The notes under the pieces were generated by a model. That model saw only the letters and a program-made list of their open reading frames with translations, did not search any database and was not told the origin of the DNA. From an uncultured Ruminococcus sp. (GTDB lineage Bacteria > Bacillota > Clostridia > Oscillospirales > Ruminococcaceae), in NCBI GenBank assembly GCA_934474025.1, contig CAKSMF010000005.1, positions 62,001 through 126,000 of the forward strand: 64,000 bases of DNA. Direction: 5' to 3'. Below are positions 9,732-17,891 of the stretch, piece by piece; the first letter of the stretch is position 1, and every line of letters starts with the position of its first letter. The position numbers and the translations under genes were made by a program.

Positions 9732-11099
9732 ATGAAATACAAATTTTCTTCAGTTACTCCAGAGATTCAGAGACTTTCCGAAAAATCAATTGACGGATAC
9801 AAGATAAATCCTGAACTTTATATGCAGTATGATGTTAAACGTGGTTTGCGTGACCTCGACGGTAACGGAGTTGTTGCCGGACTTACAAACATCAGTACAA
9901 TAAAAGTTCTTGATATGGGCGACGGTATGCCCAATCACGGTGACGGTAAACTTTATTACAGAGGCATTGACGTTGAAGATATCGTTTCCGGATTTATAAA
10001 AGAAAAGCGTTTTGGTTTTGAAGAAACTATATATTTGCTTCTCTTTGGCTATATGCCGTCTGAACATGAACTCACAGAATTCAAGAAAATTCTTTCAGAT
10101 TTCCGTGAACTTCCAACAACATTTACAAGAGATGTTATCATGAAATCACCAAGCGACAACATGATGAATACTCTTGCTAAAAGCGTTCTGGCTCTTTATT
10201 CTTATGATGAAGATGCTAATAATATTTCCATTCCTAATGTTATGAGACAATGCATTGAACTTATTACACTTTTTCCTGTACTTGCAGTTTATGGTTACAA
10301 TGCATACAAATATTACAACAATGGTGGCAGTTTATTTTTCCATGACCCAGACCCGAACCTTTCAATAGCTGAAAACATTCTTTATATGCTCCGTCCGGAT
10401 AAAAATTATTCCGAATTGGAAGCACGTATACTTGACCTTGCACTTGTTCTTCACGCTGAACACGGTGGCGGTAATAATTCAACTTTTACTGTACACGTTG
10501 TATCTTCTTCCGGAACAGATACCTATTCTGCTATAGCGGCAGCACTTGGTTCTTTAAAAGGTCCTAAGCATGGCGGTGCTAACATAAAAGTTGTTATGAT
10601 GTTCGATGACATGAAAGCCAACATAAGCAACTGGAAAGACGAAGATGAAGTAAGAAGTTATCTTAAAAAACTCCTTCACAAAGAAGCTTTTGATAAAGCA
10701 GGTCTTATCTATGGTATGGGACACGCTGTTTATTCACAGTCCGACCCGAGAGCAAAAGTTTTCAAGGGATTTGTTGAAAAACTTTCCGCAGAAAAGGGCA
10801 GGGAAGATGAGTTTGCTCTTTACTCCCTCGTTGAAAGACTTGCACCGGAAGTTATTGCAAGTGAAAGACGTATTTTCAAAGGTGTCTGTGCTAATGTAGA
10901 TTTTTATAGTGGCTTTGTATACAGAATGTTGGGTATTCCTGACGAATTATTTACACCTATTTTTGCGGTTTCAAGAATTGCCGGCTGGTCTGCTCATCGT
11001 ATTGAGGAACTCATTAACTCAAATAAGATTATTCGTCCGGCTTATAAGGCTATTTCACCTATGCATGAATACACTGACATGGAAAACCGTATGGATTAA
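9732..11099 (+). CDS. gltA: Citrate synthase
   Basis: This 455-aa enzyme condenses acetyl-CoA with oxaloacetate to citrate. The catalytic triad is visible: His in LHAEHGGGNNS (residue ~244), His in YGMGHAVY (~331) and Asp in NVDFYSG (~390). The N-terminal half contains the usual KLYYRGIDVEDIVSG segment. The length is slightly above the bacterial type I/II norm because of an N-terminal extension, as in clostridial homologues. RBS AAAGAAAGGA precedes ATG at 9732. An aldose epimerase gene follows 24 bp later and may be co-transcribed. In this kind of anaerobe the enzyme probably feeds glutamate synthesis rather than a full TCA cycle. Confidence 0.95.
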   Translation: MKYKFSSVTPEIQRLSEKSIDGYKINPELYMQYDVKRGLRDLDGNGVVAGLTNISTIKVLDMGDGMPNHGDGKLYYRGIDVEDIVSGFIKEKRFGFEETIYLLLFGYMPSEHELTEFKKILSDFRELPTTFTRDVIMKSPSDNMMNTLAKSVLALYSYDEDANNISIPNVMRQCIELITLFPVLAVYGYNAYKYYNNGGSLFFHDPDPNLSIAENILYMLRPDKNYSELEARILDLALVLHAEHGGGNNSTFTVHVVSSSGTDTYSAIAAALGSLKGPKHGGANIKVVMMFDDMKANISNWKDEDEVRSYLKKLLHKEAFDKAGLIYGMGHAVYSQSDPRAKVFKGFVEKLSAEKGREDEFALYSLVERLAPEVIASERRIFKGVCANVDFYSGFVYRMLGIPDELFTPIFAVSRIAGWSAHRIEELINSNKIIRPAYKAISPMHEYTDMENRMD

Positions 11100-11123
11100 T
11101 TTTTTATGAAAGGAAAATGTACT

Positions 11124-12131
11124 ATGAACAATTCCACTCAGCTTTTCAATTTCAATGGTCTTACCTGTGTAAGATTACAGGCTGGCGGTTATGAGGCTCT
11201 TATTGCCTATGAAGTCGGCTCTAACGTTATCCGTCTCAGAGATAACAAAAAAAATATGGAGTTTTTCCGTTTCAATCCAGACAATTCAGCAGACGATATA
11301 AAGCAGTCCGCTGAAGTATGGGGACTTCCTACCCTCTATCTTCCTAACCGTTTTGCAGACGGAATTCTTAAAACTTCTGATGCTGTATATCATCTTCCGG
11401 TAAACGAAAAAGCACCGTACAACAATCATATTCACGGATTCCTCCACAAAAGAGTACATGAAGTTGTTGAATACAATTCAGATGCTAATTGTGCTTGGCT
11501 TGTTACCCGCTATGTTTATGATGAAAAAGATGAATTTTTCCAGTATCTTCCCGTAAAATTCACTGCTGAATATACATTCACTCTTTCTGAACACGGTCTT
11601 GAACAGAATATTAAATTCACGAATAATTCAGATGTTGTTCTTCCTATGTCTCTCGCATCACATACAACTATAAACGCTCCTTTTGTTGATGGTGCTAAAG
11701 AAAGCAATATCCGTCTTACTGTTCCGATAGGCAAAAAGTGTGAACTTAATTCCCGTTGTCTTCCTACTGAAAATCTTCTTACATTGACGGATTATGACCT
11801 TGAATACAAAAAGGGTCAAAAATGCCCTGTACTTCAGGTGTGCGACAATGATATGTATTTCGGCGAAACAACAACCCTTGACGGACAGGAATTTCATGGT
11901 ATTATCGCAGAAGATATTGAAAGCGGTAAGAAACTTTGTTATGAAGTTTCAGACGAATATAAATTCTGGATTATCTGGAATGACCGTGGGTTCAATCATT
12001 ATTTCTGTCCAGAACCTATGACAGCTATGATTGATGCACCTAATCTTTCACTTCCTGCTGATGTTACCGGCTATGTTGAAGTAAAACCAAACAATACTTT
12101 CACATCACATCAGAGATTTTTCAGCCTTTAA
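11124..12131 (+). CDS. Aldose 1-epimerase family protein
   Basis: This 335-aa beta-sandwich protein of the galactose-mutarotase superfamily interconverts alpha and beta anomers of sugars. Visible marks are the substrate-His region in NNHIHGFLHKR (about residues 102-112), a second conserved His in LASHTTINAP, and a C-terminal DAPNLSLPADVTGYVEVKPN segment. ATG at 11124 is chosen because AAAGGA lies 9 nt upstream; an in-frame ATG at 11106 overlaps that ribosome-binding site. It lies between citrate synthase and cellobiose phosphorylase, so the likely substrate is glucose or glucose phosphate from cellodextrin breakdown (inference). Confidence 0.85.
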   Translation: MNNSTQLFNFNGLTCVRLQAGGYEALIAYEVGSNVIRLRDNKKNMEFFRFNPDNSADDIKQSAEVWGLPTLYLPNRFADGILKTSDAVYHLPVNEKAPYNNHIHGFLHKRVHEVVEYNSDANCAWLVTRYVYDEKDEFFQYLPVKFTAEYTFTLSEHGLEQNIKFTNNSDVVLPMSLASHTTINAPFVDGAKESNIRLTVPIGKKCELNSRCLPTENLLTLTDYDLEYKKGQKCPVLQVCDNDMYFGETTTLDGQEFHGIIAEDIESGKKLCYEVSDEYKFWIIWNDRGFNHYFCPEPMTAMIDAPNLSLPADVTGYVEVKPNNTFTSHQRFFSL

Positions 12132-12159
12132 TAAGCATTAATAAAAATTCTTTCACCTC

Positions 12160-12213
12160 TATAGGCGGTGAGATAAATCGATATTCCACACTGATATGCT
12201 GTGGATTGAAACA
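12160..12213 (+). other. Intergenic motif shared with 2903-3005; small hairpins
   Basis: The 259-bp gap before the GH94 gene holds CACCTCTATAGGCGGTGAGAT, then AAATCGATATTCCACACTGATAT and TGTGG. CACC..GGTG and CCACA..TGTGG can form short stems. The order of blocks resembles the stretch after the first cellulase gene. No function is assigned. Confidence 0.35.
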
Positions 12214-12285
12214 ATTTATTAACTTTTTGTCATATTGCATAAAAAATCGATGAAAAATAATACACAGGAATTTTTCATTAATCTA

Positions 12286-12314
12286 TTGTAATAAAATAGA
12301 AAATATGGTATAAT
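12286..12314 (+). promoter_or_regulatory. Promoter of GH94 gene
   Basis: TTGTAA, 17 bp, TATAAT; it leaves a leader of about 70 nt before the start codon. Confidence 0.55.
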
Positions 12315-12390
12315 GTTAGAAATGCGGATTGACTACCGCTTTTTCAGGAACTGAAATATCGTTCACAATGTAATAAAAAGGAGTAAAATT

Positions 12391-14847
12391 ATGCAGAAGT
12401 TCGGATTTTTTGATGACGCTAACAAAGAATACGTTATCAATTCACCCAAAACACCTTATCCATGGATTAACTATCTCGGTACTCAGGAGTTTTTCTCACT
12501 GATTTCTAACACAGCCGGCGGTTATCATTTCTTTAAGGACGCTCGCCTCAGAAGAATTACACGTTACCGTTATAACAACATTCCTGTTGATATGGGCGGA
12601 CGTTATTTCTATATCAACGATAACGGCTCTATCTGGTCACCTGGCTGGGCTCCTGTAAAGGCTGACCTCGATGAATATGAATGCCGTCACGGTATGGGTT
12701 ACACAAAGATTCACGGTGCTAAAGATGGTCTTTCCGCTGACGTTACATTCTTTGTTCCTCAGAACTACAGAGGAGAAATTCAGAAAGTAACTCTTAAAAA
12801 TACAAGCTCTGAAAAGAAGTCTTTCACTCTCTTCTCTTTCATTGAATGGTGTCTTTGGAATGCTCAGGACGATTCCACTAACTTCCAGAGAAACTTCAAT
12901 ACCGGTGAAGTAGAAGTAGAAGGTAGCACTCTTTTCCATAAGACTGAATACAAGGAAAGAAGAAATCATTTTGCTTTCTATACTGTAAACTGCCCTATTG
13001 ACGGTTATGACGCTGACAAGGAAGCTTTCATGGGTCTCTATAATGGCTTTGAAAATCCACAGGCAGTTGTTAATGGCAAATCCACTAACACAGATGCAGA
13101 CGGTTGGTCTCCAATCGCTTCACACTCTATCAACATCACTCTTGAAGCTGGTGAATCAAAAGACCTTATCTTCATTCTTGGTTATGTTGAAAACCCTGTT
13201 GAAGAAAAGTTCAATGCTGACGGCACTATGAATAAATCCCGTGCTTATGCTATGATTGAACAGTTCAACACTGTTGACAAGGTTGAAAAGGCATTTGCAG
13301 ACAACAAGAAAATGTGGGACGACCTTCTTTCCAAGTACAATGTAAAGACTCCTGATGATAAGATGAACCGCATGGTTAATATCTGGAATCAGTATCAGTG
13401 TATGGTAACATTCAATATGTCACGTTCTGCATCATACTTTGAAAGCGGTATCGGTCGTGGTATGGGATTCAGAGATTCTAACCAGGATTTACTCGGATTT
13501 GTTCATCAGATTCCTGACAGAGCAAGAGAACGTCTTATTGACCTTGCTTCCACACAGTTTGAGGACGGCGGTTGCTATCACCAGTATCAGCCTCTCACAA
13601 AGAAGGGTAACGACGAAATCGGTGGCGACTTCTCAGATGACCCGCTTTGGATGATTCTTTCTGTAGCTGCTTACATAAAGGAATCCGGCGACTATGCAAT
13701 TCTTGACCAGCTCGTTCCTTATGATAACGACGAATCTAAGGCTCAGCCTATGATGCATCACCTCAAGCAGAGTTTCTATAGAGTAGCTAACAATGTAGGT
13801 CCTCACGGTTTACCGCTCGCTATGCGTGCTGACTGGAATGACTGTATCAACCTTAGCTGTTGGTCTTATGAACCAGGCGAATCTTTCCAGACTTCCACAT
13901 CACCTAAGTATGGTGAAGACAAGTATTCAAAGGTTGCTGAATCCCTCATGGTTGCAGGTTTATTCACTTATGCTGGTCCTGCTTACGTTGAACTCTGCAA
14001 GAAGATTGGCGATACTGAAGAAGCTGAAAAGGCTCAGGCTGAAATCGATAAGATGAAGAAAAACATCATGGAATACGGTTTTGACGGTGAATGGTTTATC
14101 CGTGCTTATGATGATTTAGGCAGAAAAATGGGTTCAAAGGAATGCGAAGAAGGTAAAATCTTCATTGAACCACAGGGCTTTATGGTTATGTCAGAAGTTG
14201 GTAAGGACGTTGGTGCAGATATCAAGGCTCTTAACAGCGTTGACAAGTATCTTAATACTGAACACGGTCTTGTTCTTAATAACCCTGCATTCACAAAGTA
14301 CTATCCAGAATACGGCGAAATTTCTACATATCCAGGCGGTTATAAGGAAAATGCCGGTATCTTCTGCCACAATAATGCTTGGATTATCTGTGCTGAAGCT
14401 TATGCTGGTCGTGGTGACAAGGCATTTGAATACTATAGCAAGATTGCACCTGCTTACAGAGAAGAAAAGTATTCTGACCTCCACAGAACAGAACCGTATG
14501 TATACGCTCAGATGATTGCTGGTAAGGACGCTAAGCGTCACGGCGAAGCTAAGAACTCTTGGCTTACTGGTACAGCTGCTTGGAACTTTGTAGCAGTTTC
14601 ACAGTATATCCTTGGTATTGCTGCTGACTGGGACGGTCTTAAAGTTGACCCATCTATTCCTCACGAATGGGACGGTTTTACAGCTGTAAGAAAGTTCCGT
14701 GGTGCTGAATACAACATCACTGTTAAGAATCCTGACCACGTTTGCAAGGGCGTTAAATCTATGACAGTTGACGGCAAGGCTGTTGACGGTAATGTTATTC
14801 CAGCTTTCGCAGACGGCGTTCACGAAGTAGAAGTTATTATGGGTTAA
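12391..14847 (+). CDS. Cellobiose phosphorylase (GH94)
   Basis: This 818-aa cytoplasmic enzyme splits cellobiose with phosphate into glucose 1-phosphate and glucose, saving ATP. The N-terminal MQKFGFFDDANKEYVI and TPYPWINYLG segments are typical of cellobiose phosphorylases. GMGFRDSNQDLLGF, the catalytic DWND motif (residues ~481-484), and the C-terminal ACHNN-like GIFCHNNAWIICAEA and DPSIPHEWDGF segments are all present. The length agrees with known ruminococcal and clostridial enzymes. There is no signal peptide. The codons used (many GGT, GCT, AAG) suggest high expression. The last ~106 bp and the following terminators are duplicated directly downstream. Confidence 0.95.
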   Translation: MQKFGFFDDANKEYVINSPKTPYPWINYLGTQEFFSLISNTAGGYHFFKDARLRRITRYRYNNIPVDMGGRYFYINDNGSIWSPGWAPVKADLDEYECRHGMGYTKIHGAKDGLSADVTFFVPQNYRGEIQKVTLKNTSSEKKSFTLFSFIEWCLWNAQDDSTNFQRNFNTGEVEVEGSTLFHKTEYKERRNHFAFYTVNCPIDGYDADKEAFMGLYNGFENPQAVVNGKSTNTDADGWSPIASHSINITLEAGESKDLIFILGYVENPVEEKFNADGTMNKSRAYAMIEQFNTVDKVEKAFADNKKMWDDLLSKYNVKTPDDKMNRMVNIWNQYQCMVTFNMSRSASYFESGIGRGMGFRDSNQDLLGFVHQIPDRARERLIDLASTQFEDGGCYHQYQPLTKKGNDEIGGDFSDDPLWMILSVAAYIKESGDYAILDQLVPYDNDESKAQPMMHHLKQSFYRVANNVGPHGLPLAMRADWNDCINLSCWSYEPGESFQTSTSPKYGEDKYSKVAESLMVAGLFTYAGPAYVELCKKIGDTEEAEKAQAEIDKMKKNIMEYGFDGEWFIRAYDDLGRKMGSKECEEGKIFIEPQGFMVMSEVGKDVGADIKALNSVDKYLNTEHGLVLNNPAFTKYYPEYGEISTYPGGYKENAGIFCHNNAWIICAEAYAGRGDKAFEYYSKIAPAYREEKYSDLHRTEPYVYAQMIAGKDAKRHGEAKNSWLTGTAAWNFVAVSQYILGIAADWDGLKVDPSIPHEWDGFTAVRKFRGAEYNITVKNPDHVCKGVKSMTVDGKAVDGNVIPAFADGVHEVEVIMG

Positions 14848-14861
14848 TTCCATTCTTTAAT

Positions 14862-14903
14862 AAAAAGACTGTTTTATCTTATGATAGAACAGTCTTTTTT
14901 ATA
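14862..14903 (+). terminator. Terminator of GH94 gene (copy 1)
   Basis: AAAAGACTGTT..ATC, loop, GAT..AACAGTCTTTT with a T run. An identical copy lies at 15103-15144. Confidence 0.85.
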
Positions 14904-14904
14904 T

Positions 14905-14937
14905 AAAAAAATCCCCTGTTTTCAGGGGACTTTCAAT
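14905..14937 (-). terminator. Terminator-like hairpin facing the holin gene (copy 1)
   Basis: CCCCTG-TTTT-CAGGGG, flanked by A7 on the left, works as a terminator on the minus strand. The functional copy for the holin gene is the repeat at 15146-15178. Confidence 0.7.
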
Positions 14938-15102
14938 TAATCTTTGTTTTTGTTCTTTAGCTGTTTAAGAACTTCACAGAACTTGCAAGGGCGTTAAATC
15001 TATGACAGTTGATGGCAAGGCTGTTGACGGTAATGTTATTCCAGCTTTCGCAGACGGCGTTCACGAAGTAGAAGTTATTATGGGTTAATTCCATTCTTTA
15101 AT

Positions 15103-15178
15103 AAAAAGACTGTTTTATCTTATGATAGAACAGTCTTTTTTATATAAAAAAATCCCCTGTTTTCAGGGGACTTTCAAT
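15103..15178. terminator. Second copy of the two terminators
   Basis: The 241-bp-shifted copies of the GH94 terminator (15103-15144, plus) and the holin terminator (15146-15178, minus) lie inside the duplicated segment. Confidence 0.8.
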
Positions 15179-15573
15179 TAATCTTTGTTTTTGTTCTTTA
15201 GCTGTTTAAGAACTTCAATAAGCCTTTCGGGAAGTGGAAGACCAATTTTTCCGCAGTTTTCAAGAATAGATATGCCTTCATTTGCAATATAGAATCCTAT
15301 AACTGCTGAACGGCAGACTGTTCCGCCGTCAATAACCTTTGTGTCGAGAATATGCCCTACTGCTACCAGCATCATTATAAAGACTTTTTTTGCTATTCCC
15401 TTGAATCCTGTAGCTGATGAAATTTCTTTCCATATGTACGCCGATATAAGACCGGTTATGTAATCCATAATCATGAATGCTATCAAAGCATATAACAAAC
15501 CATCAGGCGTTCCCCACAGAAAACCACAGCACGCACATATTATGGCAGTGACTGTTTGTAAAAACTTATCCGT
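15178..15573 (-). CDS. Phage-type holin family protein, apparent ACG start
   Basis: This small membrane protein of the toxin-secretion/phage-lysis holin family has the conserved DGLLYALIAFMIMDYITG core, then GFKGIAKKVFIMMLVAVGH and a C-terminal ISILENCGKIGLPLPERL. It has three or four hydrophobic segments. The first normal start in frame with a usable upstream context would be ATG at 15540 or TTG at 15498, and neither has a ribosome-binding site. An ideal AAAGGAGG instead lies 7 nt before ACG at 15573, giving a 131-aa protein that begins (M)DKFLQTVTAI, as expected for the family. A stop codon directly precedes this ACG. I infer a point-mutated or non-canonical start. No other phage genes are nearby. 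Confidence 0.7.
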   Translation of the reverse strand, partial: TDKFLQTVTAIICACCGFLWGTPDGLLYALIAFMIMDYITGLISAYIWKEISSATGFKGIAKKVFIMMLVAVGHILDTKVIDGGTVCRSAVIGFYIANEGISILENCGKIGLPLPERLIEVLKQLKNKNKD

Positions 15574-15702
15574 TTAAAGACCTCCTTTCATTTAAATGTA
15601 TCTGCATAATAGGGATGAAAAACAGCTTTTTTCAACTGAAAATCATTGAATATTGTTGAATATTAATAATTTATTTACAAATTCAATAAAACTGTTTTTA
15701 TA

Positions 15703-15731
15703 TTGACATATTCAACGGATTAATGTATAAT
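15703..15731 (+). promoter_or_regulatory. Promoter of the sortase operon
   Basis: TTGACA, 17 bp, TATAAT, 32 bp upstream of the small ORF at 15763. Confidence 0.75.
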
Positions 15732-15762
15732 GTACATATAATAAATTTCTTGAGGTGCAGTA

Positions 15763-15906
15763 ATGGAAAAATTTTTTATAAGCAGTATTATTAAAAATAC
15801 AGCGTATTCAGCAAGCTATAAGAGAGAATCCAATATCAAAAGCTATCCGCATAAAAAAATATGGCTTGATTTTTCAAATAGCCTGATTATAAACGATTAT
15901 GAATAA
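15763..15906 (+). CDS. 47-aa peptide translationally coupled to sortase
   Basis: This short ORF starts MEKFFISSIIKNTAYSAS and ends NSLIINDYE. It has a TTGAGGTG ribosome-binding site and sits directly behind a strong promoter. Its 3' end overlaps the sortase start by 8 bp (TATGAATAA). The peptide is basic and shows no membrane segment. Nothing similar is known to me; translational coupling suggests that it is real and may tune or accompany sortase expression (inference). Confidence 0.55.
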   Translation: MEKFFISSIIKNTAYSASYKRESNIKSYPHKKIWLDFSNSLIINDYE

Positions 15907-16582
15907 AGTATCGAAAGTTCTTATATTATCGGGAATAATACTTATAGTTTCTGCTGTCCTTTTGTGTGTGTACAATATAAACCAGAATAAAAAGGCTTTT
16001 GAAAATTCCCAGACAGCCCTCGCAGAACTCAAGGATATTATACCAGAAGTTCCGGAAAGTCCGACTGAAACTTATGAAGAATATCTTAAAAAAATTGAGC
16101 AGGATTCAAAAAGAAACGTATTAGAAGAAGTTGAAGAAGAATATCAAATGACTACAGATACAACCACTCAACAAGAACCTCAGATGACCTCTCTGCAACT
16201 TGACGGGCGTTATTATTGCGGATATATTACTCTTGATTCTCTTGACCTTGAATTGCCTGTACTCAATGAATGGAGTTATCCAAATCTTAATATAGCTCCG
16301 TGTCGCTATGAGGGTTCACCGCAAACACATGATTTTATAATAGCAGCTCATAATTATAACAGTCATTTCGGAAAAATAAAATACCTTCAGGAAGGTGACC
16401 AGATTGTTTTTACAGACTGCAATGGTGAAAAATTCCGTTATAATGTCACCTATACAGAATATATTGACGGATACAGCGTTGAACAAATGTCTGAAAACAG
16501 TGAATCATGGGATATTACTCTTTTTACGTGTACTCTAAATGGTCAGAGCCGTGTTACTGTAAGAGCTAAACTTGCTGAATAA
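15899..16582 (+). CDS. Sortase (class D/E-like)
   Basis: This 227-aa membrane-anchored transpeptidase joins surface proteins to the cell wall or to each other. One N-terminal transmembrane helix (residues ~7-27) is followed by an acidic, Thr/Gln-rich spacer and then the sortase barrel (~105-227). The catalytic residues are visible: His151 in IIAAHNYNSHFG, Cys211 in LFTCTLNG, and Arg218 in SRVTVRA. The short catalytic domain with TLFTCT fits classes D to E rather than A. In cellulosome-producing ruminococci, sortases anchor scaffoldins; that role is possible here, but no LPXTG substrate is in the window. Confidence 0.88.
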   Translation: MNKVSKVLILSGIILIVSAVLLCVYNINQNKKAFENSQTALAELKDIIPEVPESPTETYEEYLKKIEQDSKRNVLEEVEEEYQMTTDTTTQQEPQMTSLQLDGRYYCGYITLDSLDLELPVLNEWSYPNLNIAPCRYEGSPQTHDFIIAAHNYNSHFGKIKYLQEGDQIVFTDCNGEKFRYNVTYTEYIDGYSVEQMSENSESWDITLFTCTLNGQSRVTVRAKLAE

Positions 16583-16589
16583 TATTTAT

Positions 16590-16621
16590 AACCTGATTCA
16601 TTATGAGTCAGGTTCTTTTTA
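16590..16621 (+). terminator. Terminator of sortase operon
   Basis: AACCTGA, 11-nt loop, TCAGGTT, CTTTTT. Confidence 0.75.
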
Positions 16622-16690
16622 TAATAAACTTTTTATTTTTTATCTTGTTTAAATGAATAAAATTATTATGTAAATTTTTCTAAAAAACAC

Positions 16691-16719
16691 TTGACAAATG
16701 CTTTTTCATATGATAAAAT
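16691..16719 (+). promoter_or_regulatory. Promoter of DUF3793-flavodoxin operon
   Basis: TTGACA, 17 bp, TAAAAT. Confidence 0.75.
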
Positions 16720-16726
16720 GTAATCA

Positions 16727-16776
16727 AGTTAGATTTCTCTAACTATTTTATTATGAAGAAGTTAGTTTCTTCTAAT
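16727..16776 (+). promoter_or_regulatory. Two GTTAG..CTAA operator-like sites
   Basis: The first site, AGTTAGA-TTTC-TCTAACT (16727-16744), sits at the expected transcription start. A similar but imperfect site, GTTAG-TTTCTT-CTAAT, is at 16761-16776 in the leader. TTAG/CTAA half-sites recall DtxR-family metal-dependent repressor boxes. The regulator itself is an inference. Confidence 0.5.
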
Positions 16777-16791
16777 TACGGAGGAATTAAA

Positions 16792-17364
16792 ATGTCATTG
16801 ATTGAATGCAGACAATTTGAACAGAAAATAGCTTTTCATATGGCTCCGTCTTTATTCGGAATAAAATGTGCCAATTTAATTTCCTTGAGCAGAAAAGATT
16901 TCGATATTCCAGAACATATCAAGCGTTTTAATCAAAAAGTATCGGCAAGAGGTCTGACAATGAAAATCTTATGCACCTGTAATGATAAAGTGTTGATTTT
17001 ACTTTATCACAAAAAAAAACTTTCTCTGCAATTAAAGAAAAAACAATATCTTGAAATTCTGAAATTGTATGGTTATTCTGAATCCATGTCATTAGATGAA
17101 ATGTTTTACCATCTCTCTGAAAGAATTAACTGTTATTCGGAATTTCCGCATGAAATAGGTGTTTTTCTTGGCTATCCCGCAGATGATGTTATTGGCTTTA
17201 TTGAAAACAAAGGCGAAAACTATTCTCTTTGCGGTTACTGGAAAGTTTATGGTGACAAAGAATTTGCACAGAATATGTTTAAAAGATACGATAGATGCAG
17301 ACAATTCCTTTGTGATAAATTAAATCAAGGCTATGATATCTATCAGGCTTTAAAAATTTCTTGA
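16792..17364 (+). CDS. DUF3793 family protein
   Basis: This 190-aa soluble protein matches my memory of the DUF3793 family by its length and by HMAPSLFGIKCANLISL, CNDKVLILLYHKKKL and HEIGVFLGYPADDVIGFIEN. The family is known from anaerobic Firmicutes, commonly beside a short flavodoxin and iron-uptake genes, and its function is unknown. The start is ATG at 16792, 8 nt after GGAGG. The flavodoxin gene follows 13 nt later in the same operon. The paired operators upstream suggest metal- or redox-dependent control. Confidence 0.75.
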   Translation: MSLIECRQFEQKIAFHMAPSLFGIKCANLISLSRKDFDIPEHIKRFNQKVSARGLTMKILCTCNDKVLILLYHKKKLSLQLKKKQYLEILKLYGYSESMSLDEMFYHLSERINCYSEFPHEIGVFLGYPADDVIGFIENKGENYSLCGYWKVYGDKEFAQNMFKRYDRCRQFLCDKLNQGYDIYQALKIS

Positions 17365-17377
17365 GGAGGAAATTATT

Positions 17378-17785
17378 ATGAAATCAGCAGTAATTTATTG
17401 GAGTGGAACAGGTAACACTGAACAAATGGCTCAGGCTGTTGCAGAAGGTGCAGGTGCAGAATTATTCAATGTTTCCGATTTTTCCGGAGATATTGCATCA
17501 TATGACAGATTAGCATTTGGTTGTCCTGCAATGGGGGCAGAAGTTCTTGAAGAAGACGAATTTGAACCATTTTTTGCATCAATTGAAGAATCCCTTAACG
17601 GAAAAACAATCGCTCTCTTCGGTTCATATGGCTGGGGCGACGGCGAATGGATGAGAAACTGGGAAGAACGTGTAAATTCCGACGGAGCAGTTCTTGTTGG
17701 CGGAGAAGGTCTCATTGTAAATGAAACTCCTTCTGATGACGACCTTGCAAAATGTAAGGAACTCGGCGAAACACTCGTAAAATAA
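17378..17785 (+). CDS. Flavodoxin (short-chain)
   Basis: This 135-aa FMN protein for low-potential electron transfer can replace ferredoxin when iron is short. The phosphate-binding loop WSGTGNTEQMA is at residues ~8-18. The FMN-flanking segments are FGCPAMGAEVLEEDEFEPFF and GSYGWGDGEWMRNWEE, and the length is that of the short-chain type. A strong GAGGAGG ribosome-binding site is 9 nt upstream. It forms a pair with DUF3793. A terminator follows directly. Confidence 0.92.
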   Translation: MKSAVIYWSGTGNTEQMAQAVAEGAGAELFNVSDFSGDIASYDRLAFGCPAMGAEVLEEDEFEPFFASIEESLNGKTIALFGSYGWGDGEWMRNWEERVNSDGAVLVGGEGLIVNETPSDDDLAKCKELGETLVK

Positions 17786-17795
17786 AAAATATTTC

Positions 17796-17828
17796 AAAAG
17801 TGTCTGTTTATGCAGGCACTTTTTTTAT
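17796..17828 (+). terminator. Terminator of flavodoxin operon
   Basis: AAGTGTCTG, loop, CAGGCACTT, T run. Confidence 0.8.
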
Positions 17829-17891
17829 ATTTAAAACTATATTTTATCAGATTATTTTTATTCTATAAAATTTGCTAAATTCAAAAATTCC

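Larger units (their letters stand above)
14742..15217. repeat. 235-bp tandem duplication spanning GH94 3' end, terminators and holin 3' end
   Basis: Copy 1 is 14742-14976 and copy 2 is 14983-15217, separated by the 6 bp CAGAAC. I see one mismatch (GTTGACGGC versus GTTGATGGC). Each copy holds the last 106 bp of the GH94 gene, its stop, the two terminators, and the last ~13 codons of the convergent holin gene. The real GH94 end is in copy 1 and the real holin end is in copy 2. The middle joint is therefore the new one. Confidence 0.95.

Noticed and set aside
12203..12213. TGGATTGAAAC, similar to the end of some type I CRISPR repeats
   Set aside because: It occurs once, with no repeated spacing and no cas genes in the window.
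14983..15088. Second GH94 gene end as a separate gene
   Set aside because: It is an exact copy of the last 106 bp and stop codon without any start; it is part of the tandem duplication.
15178..15573. Prophage remnant
   Set aside because: Only one holin-like gene is present; there are no capsid, tail, integrase or lysin genes around it.
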